NCBI GenBank assembly: GCA_938009235.1
Contig: CALLIK010000004.1
Span: 491,725-555,724, forward strand
Origin: an uncultured Caulobacterales bacterium
GTDB lineage: Bacteria > Pseudomonadota > Alphaproteobacteria > Caulobacterales > Maricaulaceae
Reading direction: 5' to 3'
DNA length: 64,000 bases
Shown here: positions 15,823 to 23,629 of the stretch, one piece after another
Numbering within the stretch: the first letter of the stretch is position 1
How the letters are laid out: each line of letters opens with the position of its first letter
Program-made: the position numbers and the translations under genes
The notes under the pieces: model-generated
Seen by the model: the letters and a program-made list of their open reading frames with translations, nothing else
Told to the model about the DNA's origin: nothing
The model's database searches: none

Positions 15823-16547
15823 AAAAGATTTTTTGCCGTGATGTCGGCAATGCCCAGATGTTTCTGGATGGCATTCAACAACTAAAAGAACGCGGCGCTG
15901 TCGAAGCCAGTTGGATGTTAGTTCAGGCAGAGCCAGGACAAGGCAAATCAAACACGATGGAATGGTATTCTGTCCAGAATGACGCACCGCTGGTCCGTTG
16001 CAAGGCTGGCTGGTCAGTGCCTTGGGCGCTGCGCGACATCGCCCTGGCTTTGGAACTGGAGCCAAAGCATTCAGCAAAAGCGAACTTCGACCTTATCCTA
16101 TCCGAACTGGTCATGCGTGAAACCATCCTGATGATCGATGAAGTTAATCACGCTGCGAAAACACTGAAGGTTTTGGAAACGCTGCGCGATCTGACAGACA
16201 TGTCCCAGACGATGCTGATTGCTGCTGGTCATAAAGGCACAGCCATGACTCTGAAGGCGCACAAACAGATTTACAGCCGCATCACAAAATTTGTGGAATT
16301 CAGCGGAGCCAATGAAGACGACATCAAAGCAGTTTACACCGCGATGTCAGATGTCCCTGTCAGTGATTGCGCCGTCACAGAAATTCTACGCCAGACTGGC
16401 GGGCATTATCGGGAAGTCATGAACACGATTGTTCGCATCGAACAAATGGGCCGCCGATTGAAAGGCAAGCCAGTCACGGCTGAAATCATCGGTGAAAAGC
16501 GATTAACAAATGACGGCCAAGTTCGCGGGCTGCGAGTCGTCAAATGA
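15819..16547 (+). CDS. MuB-type AAA+ ATPase, target-DNA activator
   Basis: 242 residues. Walker A AEPGQGKSNT (residues 37-46) and Walker B ILMIDEVNH, with a sensor-like IAAGHKGT. In Mu, MuB polymerises on target DNA with ATP, stimulates MuA and gives target immunity. The N-terminal HTH of Mu MuB is missing, as in many MuB homologues of alphaproteobacterial phages. Overlaps the transposase stop (ATGA) and the next gene. Confidence 0.93.
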   Translation: MKKIFCRDVGNAQMFLDGIQQLKERGAVEASWMLVQAEPGQGKSNTMEWYSVQNDAPLVRCKAGWSVPWALRDIALALELEPKHSAKANFDLILSELVMRETILMIDEVNHAAKTLKVLETLRDLTDMSQTMLIAAGHKGTAMTLKAHKQIYSRITKFVEFSGANEDDIKAVYTAMSDVPVSDCAVTEILRQTGGHYREVMNTIVRIEQMGRRLKGKPVTAEIIGEKRLTNDGQVRGLRVVK

Positions 16548-17182
16548 GCGGCGAACACTCACTGACCCAGACCCAAGTTCTTAAGGAACTAGTAAGGCGT
16601 GTTCATGCTGGCGAAAAAACGTCGACAAAATCAGAACTATGCGAAACCTTTGACCGGTCGACTGGTGTTGTTGGCCGTGCACTGGGGAATCTGATTTATC
16701 GCAAACTAGCGCGATCCGTTTCGATGTCTTCATATGTGCCGACAGCTGCTGGAATGCGATTGATCGCTGCAGGCAAAACCGTCAATTCAGGACCGCGTCC
16801 AGGAAAGCAGCAAGCCCCGCGCAAATGCGGCAAAGAAGACAGCCTGCGCGCCCGTCTGTGGCGCGCCATAATCACCCTTAAGAAATTCACAGTGTCTGAT
16901 GTCATTCAGCGCGCGGCGCGTGACACAGACGCAAACCCTGCACCTGCTGCGCGCCGGTATGTGAACTATCTGGTGAACGCTGGTTATCTTGTCGAACTGC
17001 CACGGCGCAGCAACAGCGGCGCATATCCAAAACAGGGCGAAAAAATCTTCTGGCTTAAAGACAGCGCTGGCCGTCTGCCGCCGCGTGTTCGCAAATCGCC
17101 GGATGGCATCCCTGGAATGTTTGACCCGAACGACAAAACTTATCGCCCATTTCCAACATCTGAAGAAGGGAAAGCCGCATGA
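16544..17182 (+). CDS. Phage early protein with winged-helix-like segments
   Basis: 212 residues. Residues ~8-65 (TQVLKELVRRVHAGEKTSTKSELCETF then a V-V-G-R-A-L segment) and ~105-150 (LWRAIITLKKFTVSDVIQRAA then ARRYVNYLVNAGYLVEL) both read like winged-helix domains. A GP/RK-rich linker separates them. Probably a DNA-binding early protein; exact role unknown. ATGA overlaps tie it to MuB and the next gene. Confidence 0.7.
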   Translation: MSGEHSLTQTQVLKELVRRVHAGEKTSTKSELCETFDRSTGVVGRALGNLIYRKLARSVSMSSYVPTAAGMRLIAAGKTVNSGPRPGKQQAPRKCGKEDSLRARLWRAIITLKKFTVSDVIQRAARDTDANPAPAARRYVNYLVNAGYLVELPRRSNSGAYPKQGEKIFWLKDSAGRLPPRVRKSPDGIPGMFDPNDKTYRPFPTSEEGKAA

Positions 17183-17559
17183 CCCGAACTGCAAAAACAA
17201 TGCGCGAAAAGCTGACCGCAGCCTGGGGAGAATACCCAGCGTCATGGCTGGTAGCACTCGCTGAAGCTGCTGATGAACGCGGTACAAAATCTGTCGCGGA
17301 GTCCATCGGATATTCGCCCAGCCTAATCAGCGCCGTGGTGAACGGGTCCTACAATGGAAAACTTCTGCACGTCGAAAAGGCTGTCCGTGAAGCACTGATG
17401 CGCGGCATAGTTGGCTGCCCTGTTCTGGGCGAAATCAACGGCGAAAAATGTGCCTTAATTCAGCGCCGGAAATTGGCAGCAACAAACCCCGCATCCATCC
17501 GGCTGTTCAAAGCCTGCCGCAACGGCTGTCCGAATTCTAGCGTGAGGGCAGCGTCATGA
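17179..17559 (+). CDS. Phage HTH protein with conserved cysteines
   Basis: 126 residues. An HTH spans about 25-58 (ADERGTKSVAESIGYSPSLI then SAVVNGSYNG), followed by VEKAVREALM. The C-terminal part has Cys in GCPVLGEI, EKCALIQ and FKACRNGCPNS, a recurrent pattern in Mu-like phages of alpha- and betaproteobacteria. The cysteines could bind zinc or an Fe-S cluster. Probably a regulator of early phage genes. Confidence 0.75.
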   Translation: MTRTAKTMREKLTAAWGEYPASWLVALAEAADERGTKSVAESIGYSPSLISAVVNGSYNGKLLHVEKAVREALMRGIVGCPVLGEINGEKCALIQRRKLAATNPASIRLFKACRNGCPNSSVRAAS

Positions 17560-17909
17560 AACCAGCTGTCTTAAACTTAAACCGCGCTTTCGATAATTTG
17601 GAAGCCTTGGAAAAACTCTGCGGAAGCATCCAGCGCCGTATTGATAACGGCATGGACCTCACACCTGAATGGTTAAGTGGAGCCGTTGGCCTAATCAAAG
17701 GGAGTTCAATGGCTGCAAAAACAATTGTCAGTGACGAAGCTGCGATCATGGCGGGGCTGATTTCGCGGGAGACTATCGCGAAAATTGAACAAGGCATCGC
17801 AATCCCATTGGAGCCTGGCGAAAAAATGCAGGTCCAAAGCCAGGACGGCAATGTCGTCCGCATCGGTCCTTCAAAATCTTATCAGAAAACAGGGGGCGAT
17901 TGTGCCTGA
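17556..17909 (+). CDS. Hypothetical phage early protein
   Basis: 117 residues, soluble, no domain recognised. The N-terminal half is helical (NRAFDNLEALEKLCGSIQRR), the end looks beta-rich (PLEPGEKMQVQSQDGNVVRI). Bounded by an ATGA overlap upstream and an overlapping GTG start downstream, hence part of the early operon. Confidence 0.65.
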   Translation: MKPAVLNLNRAFDNLEALEKLCGSIQRRIDNGMDLTPEWLSGAVGLIKGSSMAAKTIVSDEAAIMAGLISRETIAKIEQGIAIPLEPGEKMQVQSQDGNVVRIGPSKSYQKTGGDCA

Positions 17910-18258
17910 AGTAAAAGAAAAACTTGTATCCGTTCAGAATTCAGAAGGCCTTGTGCATCCTGATAGCTGGACTGTCGTTCTATATCTTGAAGACAATGGC
18001 GAGTTTCGCCGTGTGGTCGAAAATGAACATGAAACGCTGACTGCGATTGTCTCTGAAGAAGGCGGATTATTTACCTTCACGGCGGGTCCAACATCTTCAG
18101 TTGCTTCTGAATCCGCTGCGCGTGGCATTTTGTTCAATCGCGGTTCTTCCGTGGAATGCCTGAAGTCCATAGCGGCGCGCTTCCTGGTCCTGATGTCTCG
18201 CCTGAGAACATCCAACAAACAAACAATCCCTGAAAACCAAACAGACGAAGGAGTCTAG
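17902..18258 (+). CDS. Hypothetical phage early protein (GTG start)
   Basis: 118 residues from GTG at 17902, supported by a GGGGG ribosome-binding site; the frame is open further upstream but only inside the preceding gene. Segments such as SWTVVLYLEDNGEFRRVVEN suggest a small beta domain, and the C-terminus is polar. No family recognised. Confidence 0.6.
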   Translation: MPEVKEKLVSVQNSEGLVHPDSWTVVLYLEDNGEFRRVVENEHETLTAIVSEEGGLFTFTAGPTSSVASESAARGILFNRGSSVECLKSIAARFLVLMSRLRTSNKQTIPENQTDEGV

Positions 18259-18261
18259 ACT

Positions 18262-18771
18262 ATGGCCCGTAAAGCCAAAACTATCACGGTCATCGCACCG
18301 GAAACAATGGCGCAAGCCGACCAATATCTGCGCGACATTGGCGTGCTTAACATCGAATTAAGAGACATCGACACTGATCTTCGTGAAGCGACAGCAAAGC
18401 TGAAACAGGAAGCGGAAGACCAGGCCGCGCCTATTCGCGCAGATGTCGAAAGCAAATGGCTGGGACTTCAAAGCTGGGCGCAGGCTAATCGGACCCGCAT
18501 GACAAATGGTACAAAAACCATTGTCCTGCCATCAGGTTCGATTTCCTGGCGCATCCAACCGCCAAAGGTAACGCTGAAAGGCGTCGCTGATATTGTTGCA
18601 CTTCTGGCAAAATCCCCAAAATGGAAGAAGTTTCTGCGCATCACAGCGGCTGTCGACAAAGAGGCTATGCTGAAGGACAAGGTCGAAGCCGCCAAAATTG
18701 CTGGCGTCAAAATCGGCAGCGAAGGCGAAGCCATCGATTACCAAGTCGATGAAACAAAGCTGGCCGCCTAG
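18262..18771 (+). CDS. gam: Gam-type host-nuclease inhibitor
   Basis: 169 residues matching Mu Gam: long N-terminal coiled coil (QADQYLRDIGVLNIELRDID, AKLKQEAEDQAAPIRADVE), then the core GTKTIVLPSGSISWRIQPPKV and the C-terminal EAAKIAGVKIGSEGEAIDYQ. Mu Gam is a Ku-like dimer that coats DNA ends and blocks RecBCD-type exonucleases. Central in the early operon as in Mu. Confidence 0.92.
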   Translation: MARKAKTITVIAPETMAQADQYLRDIGVLNIELRDIDTDLREATAKLKQEAEDQAAPIRADVESKWLGLQSWAQANRTRMTNGTKTIVLPSGSISWRIQPPKVTLKGVADIVALLAKSPKWKKFLRITAAVDKEAMLKDKVEAAKIAGVKIGSEGEAIDYQVDETKLAA

Positions 18772-18774
18772 TTC

Positions 18775-19125
18775 ATGCAGCCGTTTCCCAAACCACAGCG
18801 CCCTGAAGATGGCTTCTGGAAAACCCAGGAAGCATCCATGCGTGAAGCAGCGAAAGAAGAATATATTCGCCTGCTTCACATCGCGCGGAAAATTGGGAAA
18901 CTGCGTGTTGTTGAAATTGCCAGACCTGGCTTCGCAACTTTTTACGATGTCCAATATGGGTCGCGTGTTTGCGACCCAAAGCGTCCAGCCATCAAATTCG
19001 AAACGATGTCTGTGATGCCCTTTTTAAAAAAGAAGCACGCGGATGCTTTCCGTGACTTCGCACTATCTGACCGCGAAATTCCGCAACCACCATCAAAAAT
19101 GAAAAGAGAACGCCATGATGTCTGA
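18775..19125 (+). CDS. Hypothetical phage protein
   Basis: 116 residues, basic and soluble (KEEYIRLLHIARKIGKLRVVEIARPG). Starts 3 nt after gam and overlaps the GapR-like gene by 11 nt. No known domain. Confidence 0.6.
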   Translation: MQPFPKPQRPEDGFWKTQEASMREAAKEEYIRLLHIARKIGKLRVVEIARPGFATFYDVQYGSRVCDPKRPAIKFETMSVMPFLKKKHADAFRDFALSDREIPQPPSKMKRERHDV

Positions 19126-19381
19126 TTCAGACCGCGCTGACCAAATGGGCCAAGCGACCCGCGAAAAACTAAGACAGTTCATCGGAAGGATTGAACGCCT
19201 GGAAGGTGAAAAGGAAGAACTTGCTTCTGACATCCGCGATGTTTTTTCTGAAATGAAGACATTCGGACTGGACGTGAAGGTCATGCGCAAGGTGCTGTCG
19301 ATGCGCAAGCAAGACGCAAATGAGCGCGCAGAACAAGAAGCGATGATCGACCTTTATTTCGAGACAGCAGAGGGCGTCTAA
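19115..19381 (+). CDS. DUF2312/GapR-family DNA-binding protein
   Basis: 88 residues with the hallmark of the family: a coiled coil LRQFIGRIERLEGEKEELA followed by DIRDVFSEMKTFGLDVKVMRKVLSMRK and EQEAMIDLYFE. Chromosomal GapR of Caulobacter is a nucleoid protein that clamps overtwisted DNA and supports replication and transcription. A phage copy may protect or structure replicating phage DNA, or alter host supercoiling; that is inference. The start may be either of two adjacent ATGs (19115, 19118). Confidence 0.9.
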   Translation: MMSDSDRADQMGQATREKLRQFIGRIERLEGEKEELASDIRDVFSEMKTFGLDVKVMRKVLSMRKQDANERAEQEAMIDLYFETAEGV

Positions 19382-19411
19382 GCCGCACCACAATTCACAA
19401 TAAACAAGGAT

Positions 19412-19696
19412 ATGGAAACTATGTTTAAACCAAACTTACCGCGTGATGACGAACCGTTTTTCACACTACTGGGCCGCGATGATGTCGCGCCTCATTTTGC
19501 CCGCGCTTATGGATATTATCTGCAAGGCCATGTGACATTGGCACAGCAAGAGTTAGCGCAAATCGGCGTTGTCATGTCGACCGCTGAAACCCTTCCAGCA
19601 AATCATTCGAAGGTCCGGTCCTGCTTTGACATGGCAGACGAAATGGCTGCCTATAACCGTAAGCTGGCCTTGGGTACTATTAAGGTAACCAAATAA
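19412..19696 (+). CDS. Hypothetical phage protein
   Basis: 94 residues, no membrane segment or known motif; helical central part (PHFARAYGYYLQGHVTLAQQ). In-frame ATGs at 19412 and 19421; AAGGA sits upstream. Three nt separate it from the following methyltransferase gene. Confidence 0.55.
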   Translation: METMFKPNLPRDDEPFFTLLGRDDVAPHFARAYGYYLQGHVTLAQQELAQIGVVMSTAETLPANHSKVRSCFDMADEMAAYNRKLALGTIKVTK

Positions 19697-19699
19697 GTC

Positions 19700-20422
19700 A
19701 TGGCCCGCACTAGCCAAAACCGTTCGCCCGCTGTGATGCAGCAGCGATCCGAACCTGATGACAGTCTGGATTTCTTTCCGACACCGCCCTGGGGAACTCG
19801 CGCCTTATGCGAATACCTGGCGCGGCAATGGAACTTGGAAAACCAAACTGTCTGGGAACCGGCTTGCGGTGAAGGCGATATGGCGCAGCCACTGGAAGAA
19901 TTCTTTAAAGCCGTCATTGCCAGCGATGTCTTTGACTATGGGTTCGGAATGGTTTTCGACTTTCTGCTGACCCAAATGCTGAAGCCTGAATTCCTGAACG
20001 AACAGCCGGATGGAATGGTCGACTGGGTCATATCGAACCCGCCATTCAGACTGGCTGAAGACTTTGTTAAAGAGGCCTTAGAACACGTCCGCGTAGGTGT
20101 GGCGATGTTAGTGCGATCCGCATTTCTGGAAAGCATCGACCGTCATGAAGACCTGTTCATGAAATATCGCCCCTATGTCATCCTTCAGTTTTCCGAACGC
20201 CTTCCGATGGTCAAAGGTCGTCTGGATAAAAAGGCATCAACTGCCACAGCATATTCATGGATTGTCTGGACAAAACGCGGCCTGTCAGAAGGCAGCAATT
20301 CCAGATGCGAACTGGAATGGATTCCGCCCTGCCGCAGAACTTTAGAACGCCCAGACGATTATCCTGCGCACCCAGATGATGCCCCGCCTCCGATGCCTTT
20401 GTTCGAAAAGGAAGCGGACTAA
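19700..20422 (+). CDS. N6-adenine-type DNA methyltransferase-like protein
   Basis: 240 residues. SAM-binding motif I VWEPACGEGDMA (about residues 54-65) and the catalytic motif IV ISNPPFRLAEDF match amino-methyltransferases of the N6-adenine class. PTPPWGTRALCEYL near the N-terminus is typical of this phage subgroup. No restriction partner is near, so it is likely a solitary methylase protecting phage DNA. Recognition sequence unknown. Confidence 0.82.
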   Translation: MARTSQNRSPAVMQQRSEPDDSLDFFPTPPWGTRALCEYLARQWNLENQTVWEPACGEGDMAQPLEEFFKAVIASDVFDYGFGMVFDFLLTQMLKPEFLNEQPDGMVDWVISNPPFRLAEDFVKEALEHVRVGVAMLVRSAFLESIDRHEDLFMKYRPYVILQFSERLPMVKGRLDKKASTATAYSWIVWTKRGLSEGSNSRCELEWIPPCRRTLERPDDYPAHPDDAPPPMPLFEKEAD

Positions 20423-20424
20423 CA

Positions 20425-20652
20425 ATGACCGACACCCGCGAACTTTTCAGCATCGACACAGACCCTGATGTCATGGCTGCGCGGGATGAATGGAAACGCA
20501 AACACGCCGCCAACAAGACAGCCAAACCAGGCCGCAAACTGGTCAGCCTTGGCAAATTACAAATGGCAACTGAACAGCTGCTGCGCACAGAAATGGCAGC
20601 CAGCAAGAGACTTAAAAAAGGAAATGGATATGTCCACAAAACACGAAATTGA
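20425..20652 (+). CDS. Hypothetical small phage protein
   Basis: 75 residues, highly charged and basic (RDEWKRKHAANKTAKPGRKL), starting 2 nt after the methyltransferase. Possibly a small DNA- or RNA-associated protein; no family recognised. Overlaps the next gene by 23 nt. Confidence 0.55.
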   Translation: MTDTRELFSIDTDPDVMAARDEWKRKHAANKTAKPGRKLVSLGKLQMATEQLLRTEMAASKRLKKGNGYVHKTRN

Positions 20653-20815
20653 AGTAAGTCTGAACGATGCCGAAATTCGATATGATATTCTGAAGCAGAG
20701 CATCGATGCGCTGGGTTCATCAAAACACATGAAGTCACGTCGCTTGTCTGAAGACGCGCGCAAAGAAGTTGACCTGATTAAAGACCTAAAAGCCCAGCTG
20801 AAGATGATGTCATGA
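20630..20815 (+). CDS. Hypothetical small coiled-coil phage protein
   Basis: 61 residues from ATG at 20630 (AAGGA upstream), mostly one amphipathic helix set (NDAEIRYDILKQSIDALGSS, EDARKEVDLIKDLKAQLKMM). Overlaps the next start by ATGA. Function unknown. Confidence 0.55.
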   Translation: MSTKHEIEVSLNDAEIRYDILKQSIDALGSSKHMKSRRLSEDARKEVDLIKDLKAQLKMMS

Positions 20816-21339
20816 GTCTTCATAATCAAACTGTTGGTAAAAGTGATGAATGGTTCACGCCTAAATATATATTCGATGCGTTAGGTTGTTCGTTTGATTT
20901 AGATGTGGCGGCTCCACCTCCTGAGCAACGCGAATATATTTCAACCCCAGCTGTGCATTTTATACATGAGTTAAGTTTGCTGCACATATGGGAAGGTTTT
21001 GTTTGGATGAACCCGCCTTTCGGTGCTGTAAACGGGTTAGTGCCTTGGCTGAATAGATTTTTCGATCATGGAAATGGAATTGCCCTTACGCCAGACACGA
21101 CTTCTGCAAAGTGGTGGCAGGGCGCATCGCAAAAAGCTGATGCTGTCTGTCATCTCAAGGGCCGCGTTAAATTCATAAAGCCAGACGGGACTAGGGGCGA
21201 CCAACCAGCCTTTGGCACAACTTTGTTTGCTGTAGGACAAAGAGCGGTAGACGCTTTTTCTGCGCTTCCTCCATCATTTGGATCTGTTCATTATCGTAGG
21301 CAGAATGGAACACTGGATTCTATCGGTGAACAATCATGA
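20812..21339 (+). CDS. Phage DNA N-6-adenine methyltransferase (Dam type)
   Basis: 175 residues of the phage Dam family: SDEWFTPKYIFDALG at the start, CSFDLDVAA, the catalytic MNPPFG and the later LKGRVKFIKPDG. It methylates adenine, presumably to evade host restriction or mark phage DNA. The gene uses visibly more A/T-ending codons than its neighbours, suggesting separate, recent acquisition. It is the second adenine methylase of this operon. Confidence 0.9.
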   Translation: MSLHNQTVGKSDEWFTPKYIFDALGCSFDLDVAAPPPEQREYISTPAVHFIHELSLLHIWEGFVWMNPPFGAVNGLVPWLNRFFDHGNGIALTPDTTSAKWWQGASQKADAVCHLKGRVKFIKPDGTRGDQPAFGTTLFAVGQRAVDAFSALPPSFGSVHYRRQNGTLDSIGEQS

Positions 21340-21761
21340 GCGCCGCACTTAGAATGCTTCACGCGGAACGCCGGAAGAACAACATCAGCGAAGACATCTT
21401 CCGTGCGATCCTGATGGGCCAGACGAACAGCGAAAGTTCAAAAGGCATCAGCTGGGAAAATGCGAAACGCTGCGTCACCGAAATGCAGAAGCATAATCCA
21501 AATGCTGCCCCTGCGCCCAAAGACCCAAACTTCCGCAAGGCGTCTACCGACCCGCTTGTTCGCAAGGTTTATAAAATCTGGGCTATCCTGCGCCGTGCTG
21601 GCGTTGTGAATGAACGGTTCCCTGATGGCTTCGTGAAGAAGATGACGGAATGTGACCGCGCGGATTTCTGCACACCGGCGCAATGCAATGTCGTCATCGA
21701 AGCGCTGAAGCAATGGGGCGTCCGTGAAGGCGTCGAAGGCATATCGGTCAAACAGCGCTGA
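21336..21761 (+). CDS. Mu gp16-like (DUF1018) protein
   Basis: 141 residues. Pattern of the regulatory gp16 family: RMLHAERRKNNISEDIFRAI, KVYKIWAILRRAGVV and the end VVIEALKQWGVREG. Its function in Mu is unclear, but it always sits before the Mor activator as here. Starts in an ATGA overlap with the Dam gene. Confidence 0.85.
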   Translation: MSAALRMLHAERRKNNISEDIFRAILMGQTNSESSKGISWENAKRCVTEMQKHNPNAAPAPKDPNFRKASTDPLVRKVYKIWAILRRAGVVNERFPDGFVKKMTECDRADFCTPAQCNVVIEALKQWGVREGVEGISVKQR

Positions 21762-22168
21762 TGTCTGAAACCTTCGACAATCTTCCGGACGTATTGCAAC
21801 GCATCGCCGATTGCGCTGGGCTGGGCGTTGCCCTGTCTTTAGCCAAATCACGCGGCGGTGTTCGCATTAACATTCCCAAAAATGTCGAAGGGTCAGACCT
21901 TGCCAATATCGTGGGGCTGGACGCTGCACAAAAAATCGTTAAAGAGCTGGGCCACGGTCAGTGCCTGGTCCCATGCGGCCCTGTCGCTGGCGAACGCGGA
22001 CGGCGCGAAGTTGCCAGACGCATCTTGAAGGATGGCGGAACCGCTGTTCAGGCCGCCCTGTCTGCTGACATTTCAGAGCGGACAGCCTGGCGCGTTAAGG
22101 CGCACTTAAAGCAGGAAGACGCGACAGGCCTGCCACTATTTCAAAATGAGACAAAGAATAACGCATAA
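21761..22168 (+). CDS. Mor-type middle/late transcription activator
   Basis: 135 residues. The N-terminal dimerisation part (LQRIADCAGLGVALSLAKSR then GGVRINIPKNV, and GLDAAQKIVKELG) and a C-terminal helix-turn-helix (REVARRILKDGGTAVQAALS then ISERTAWRVKAHLK) match the Mor/C family. Mor activates the Mu middle promoter with host sigma-70. The first copy of the 29-bp repeat begins at its stop codon, a likely target. Confidence 0.82.
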   Translation: MSETFDNLPDVLQRIADCAGLGVALSLAKSRGGVRINIPKNVEGSDLANIVGLDAAQKIVKELGHGQCLVPCGPVAGERGRREVARRILKDGGTAVQAALSADISERTAWRVKAHLKQEDATGLPLFQNETKNNA

Positions 22169-22191
22169 AGCTGACAACTAACAGCGCTGCT
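22163..22191 (+). promoter_or_regulatory. 29-bp element, copy 1 (candidate activator-dependent promoter)
   Basis: Matches 29616-29644 at 28 of 29 bases. It contains CTGACA (a weak -35) and the palindrome CAGCGCTG. It lies in the short gap between mor and the endolysin gene, where Mu has its activator-dependent promoter. The -10 is not obvious. Confidence 0.6.
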
Positions 22192-22249
22192 GTTTTGTCA
22201 TGCGCCGCCTAAACCTTGGGTCGATCCAAGCAGTTTAAGGCAAGCGAAT

Positions 22250-23152
22250 ATGTTAGAATTTTCGAATGACGGTCTGTCCGTTCTGAAGACCCTGGAAGGT
22301 CTACGTCTGGAAACCTATGAAGATGCAGCGGGCATTCCAACAATCGGATATGGTCACGTCCTGCGCCCTGGCGACAAACACAAAATTTCAAAACTAGAAG
22401 CAGCCCTGATGCTGAAGACTGACACGCTGCGCTTCGCGCGGGCCGTCTGGTCAGACTGTGAAGAAGCCGGTCGCATTCCGACCCAGGCGCAATTTGACGC
22501 GATGGTCTGCCTGGCTTTCAACATCGGTCAAACTGGATTTCTTCGATCATCAATTCTGCGCCGGTTCATAAACCATGATGATGCTGGCGCGGCCAGTGCC
22601 TTCCTACTTTGGAACAAGGTTCGCAAAAAAAACCCAGAAACAGGCCGCCGCGAATTGCGCCCATCCCGAACATTGGATGCGCGCCGGACAGCTGAATCGC
22701 GAATGTTCCTTCTGGGGTATTATGACCAGACGCCATATGACCCGCTCGATGACAATGGGACAATCGCTGAACTGAAGATTTCCAGAAACCGGTCGAACGC
22801 TGATGACAACATCGGCGCTGGCGAAAGTGAAATCCGACCGACGCTGAAATCCAGCCGGACCATCAAACAAACCACAGTCGGCAGTGTCAGCGCTGGCGTG
22901 ACCGGAACAGCCGCGACAGCAGCTGGCGTGAAGGCTGTTGCTGACCAGGTCGCACTGTCATCAGAGTCCGTGAAGAAAGCTGTCGAAGTTACCGGTGAAG
23001 CCGCGACCGCAGCTGGCGAAACCATCACTGCGGTCAGTGCACTGCCCGTGGTTCTGTCTGCCGTCATGGCGGTCGGTTCATTTATTGCAATCATATCTTT
23101 TGTCCTGGTGCGCCGTGCGCGCAAGGATGATTGGCGGCGGGGAAGACGCTAA
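22250..23152 (+). CDS. GH24 endolysin with C-terminal transmembrane segment
   Basis: 300 residues. The lysozyme domain (about 1-165) has the T4-lysozyme-like triad Glu16, Asp25, Thr31 in LEGLRLETYEDAAGIPTIGYGH, with spacings of 9 and 6 residues exactly as in T4 lysozyme, and cuts peptidoglycan glycan strands. An Ala/Thr-rich linker and a C-terminal hydrophobic helix (about 262-288) with a basic tail RRARKDDWRRGRR follow. Family members are usually ~150-190 residues, so the anchored tail is an extension. First gene after the 29-bp element. Confidence 0.88.
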   Translation: MLEFSNDGLSVLKTLEGLRLETYEDAAGIPTIGYGHVLRPGDKHKISKLEAALMLKTDTLRFARAVWSDCEEAGRIPTQAQFDAMVCLAFNIGQTGFLRSSILRRFINHDDAGAASAFLLWNKVRKKNPETGRRELRPSRTLDARRTAESRMFLLGYYDQTPYDPLDDNGTIAELKISRNRSNADDNIGAGESEIRPTLKSSRTIKQTTVGSVSAGVTGTAATAAGVKAVADQVALSSESVKKAVEVTGEAATAAGETITAVSALPVVLSAVMAVGSFIAIISFVLVRRARKDDWRRGRR

Positions 23153-23442
23153 TGGCTTGGCCTGCTTGGATCGCGGCCCCCATAGCCCGCTGGGCGTCAC
23201 GCCTCGCCGCACCCTTTATCATTGGCGGAGCCATTGCGATGGCCCTGCTTGGAATTCGTAGGTCTGCGCGCAAGCAGGGCCAAAAAGAAGAAAGTCTGAA
23301 GAACCGTGCTGATGCGGCTGAAGCAGCAGCACTGGAAGGAAAAGAAAATGCAGAACGTCTTCAGGACATGTCGGATGCAAGGGCTGATGGCCCCCATCGC
23401 CGCGATGATATTATTGAACGCTTGCGCAACGGCGACACCTGA
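23152..23442 (+). CDS. Rz-like inner-membrane spanin (i-spanin)
   Basis: 96 residues: N-terminal hydrophobic anchor (APFIIGGAIAMALLGI), then a long charged helix (RSARKQGQKEESLKNRADAA, EGKENAERLQDM), the form of an i-spanin. TAATG overlap with the endolysin stop. The Rz1-like gene begins inside it in another frame, the classic nested arrangement. The pair would fuse inner and outer membranes at the last step of lysis. Confidence 0.72.
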   Translation: MAWPAWIAAPIARWASRLAAPFIIGGAIAMALLGIRRSARKQGQKEESLKNRADAAEAAALEGKENAERLQDMSDARADGPHRRDDIIERLRNGDT

Positions 23443-23629
23443 CCCGATTGTCATTAAGGAACCCATTTGCGGGACCGTCGAAAACTGGTCTGCTGAAGAC
23501 CAGGACCGCGCCGCTGATGAACTTCTGGAACTGCTACCGGCTGACAGCCCAGTGACCTGGGCGATGGGTTCATTCATCCGAATGCGTGATGAAGCGCGCG
23601 CCTGCCGGAAGACGGAGTCGACATCGTGA
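23348..23629 (+). CDS. Rz1-like outer-membrane lipoprotein (o-spanin)
   Basis: 93 residues from the ATG at 23348, overlapping Rz by 95 nt in a different frame. Signal sequence MAPIAAMILLNAC with a lipobox-like Cys, followed by a Pro-containing linker (ATPDPIVIKEPIC) and a helical remainder. Genomic position, overlap and lipoprotein signal identify it as the spanin partner despite the lack of recognisable family motifs. Confidence 0.68.
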   Translation: MQNVFRTCRMQGLMAPIAAMILLNACATATPDPIVIKEPICGTVENWSAEDQDRAADELLELLPADSPVTWAMGSFIRMRDEARACRKTESTS

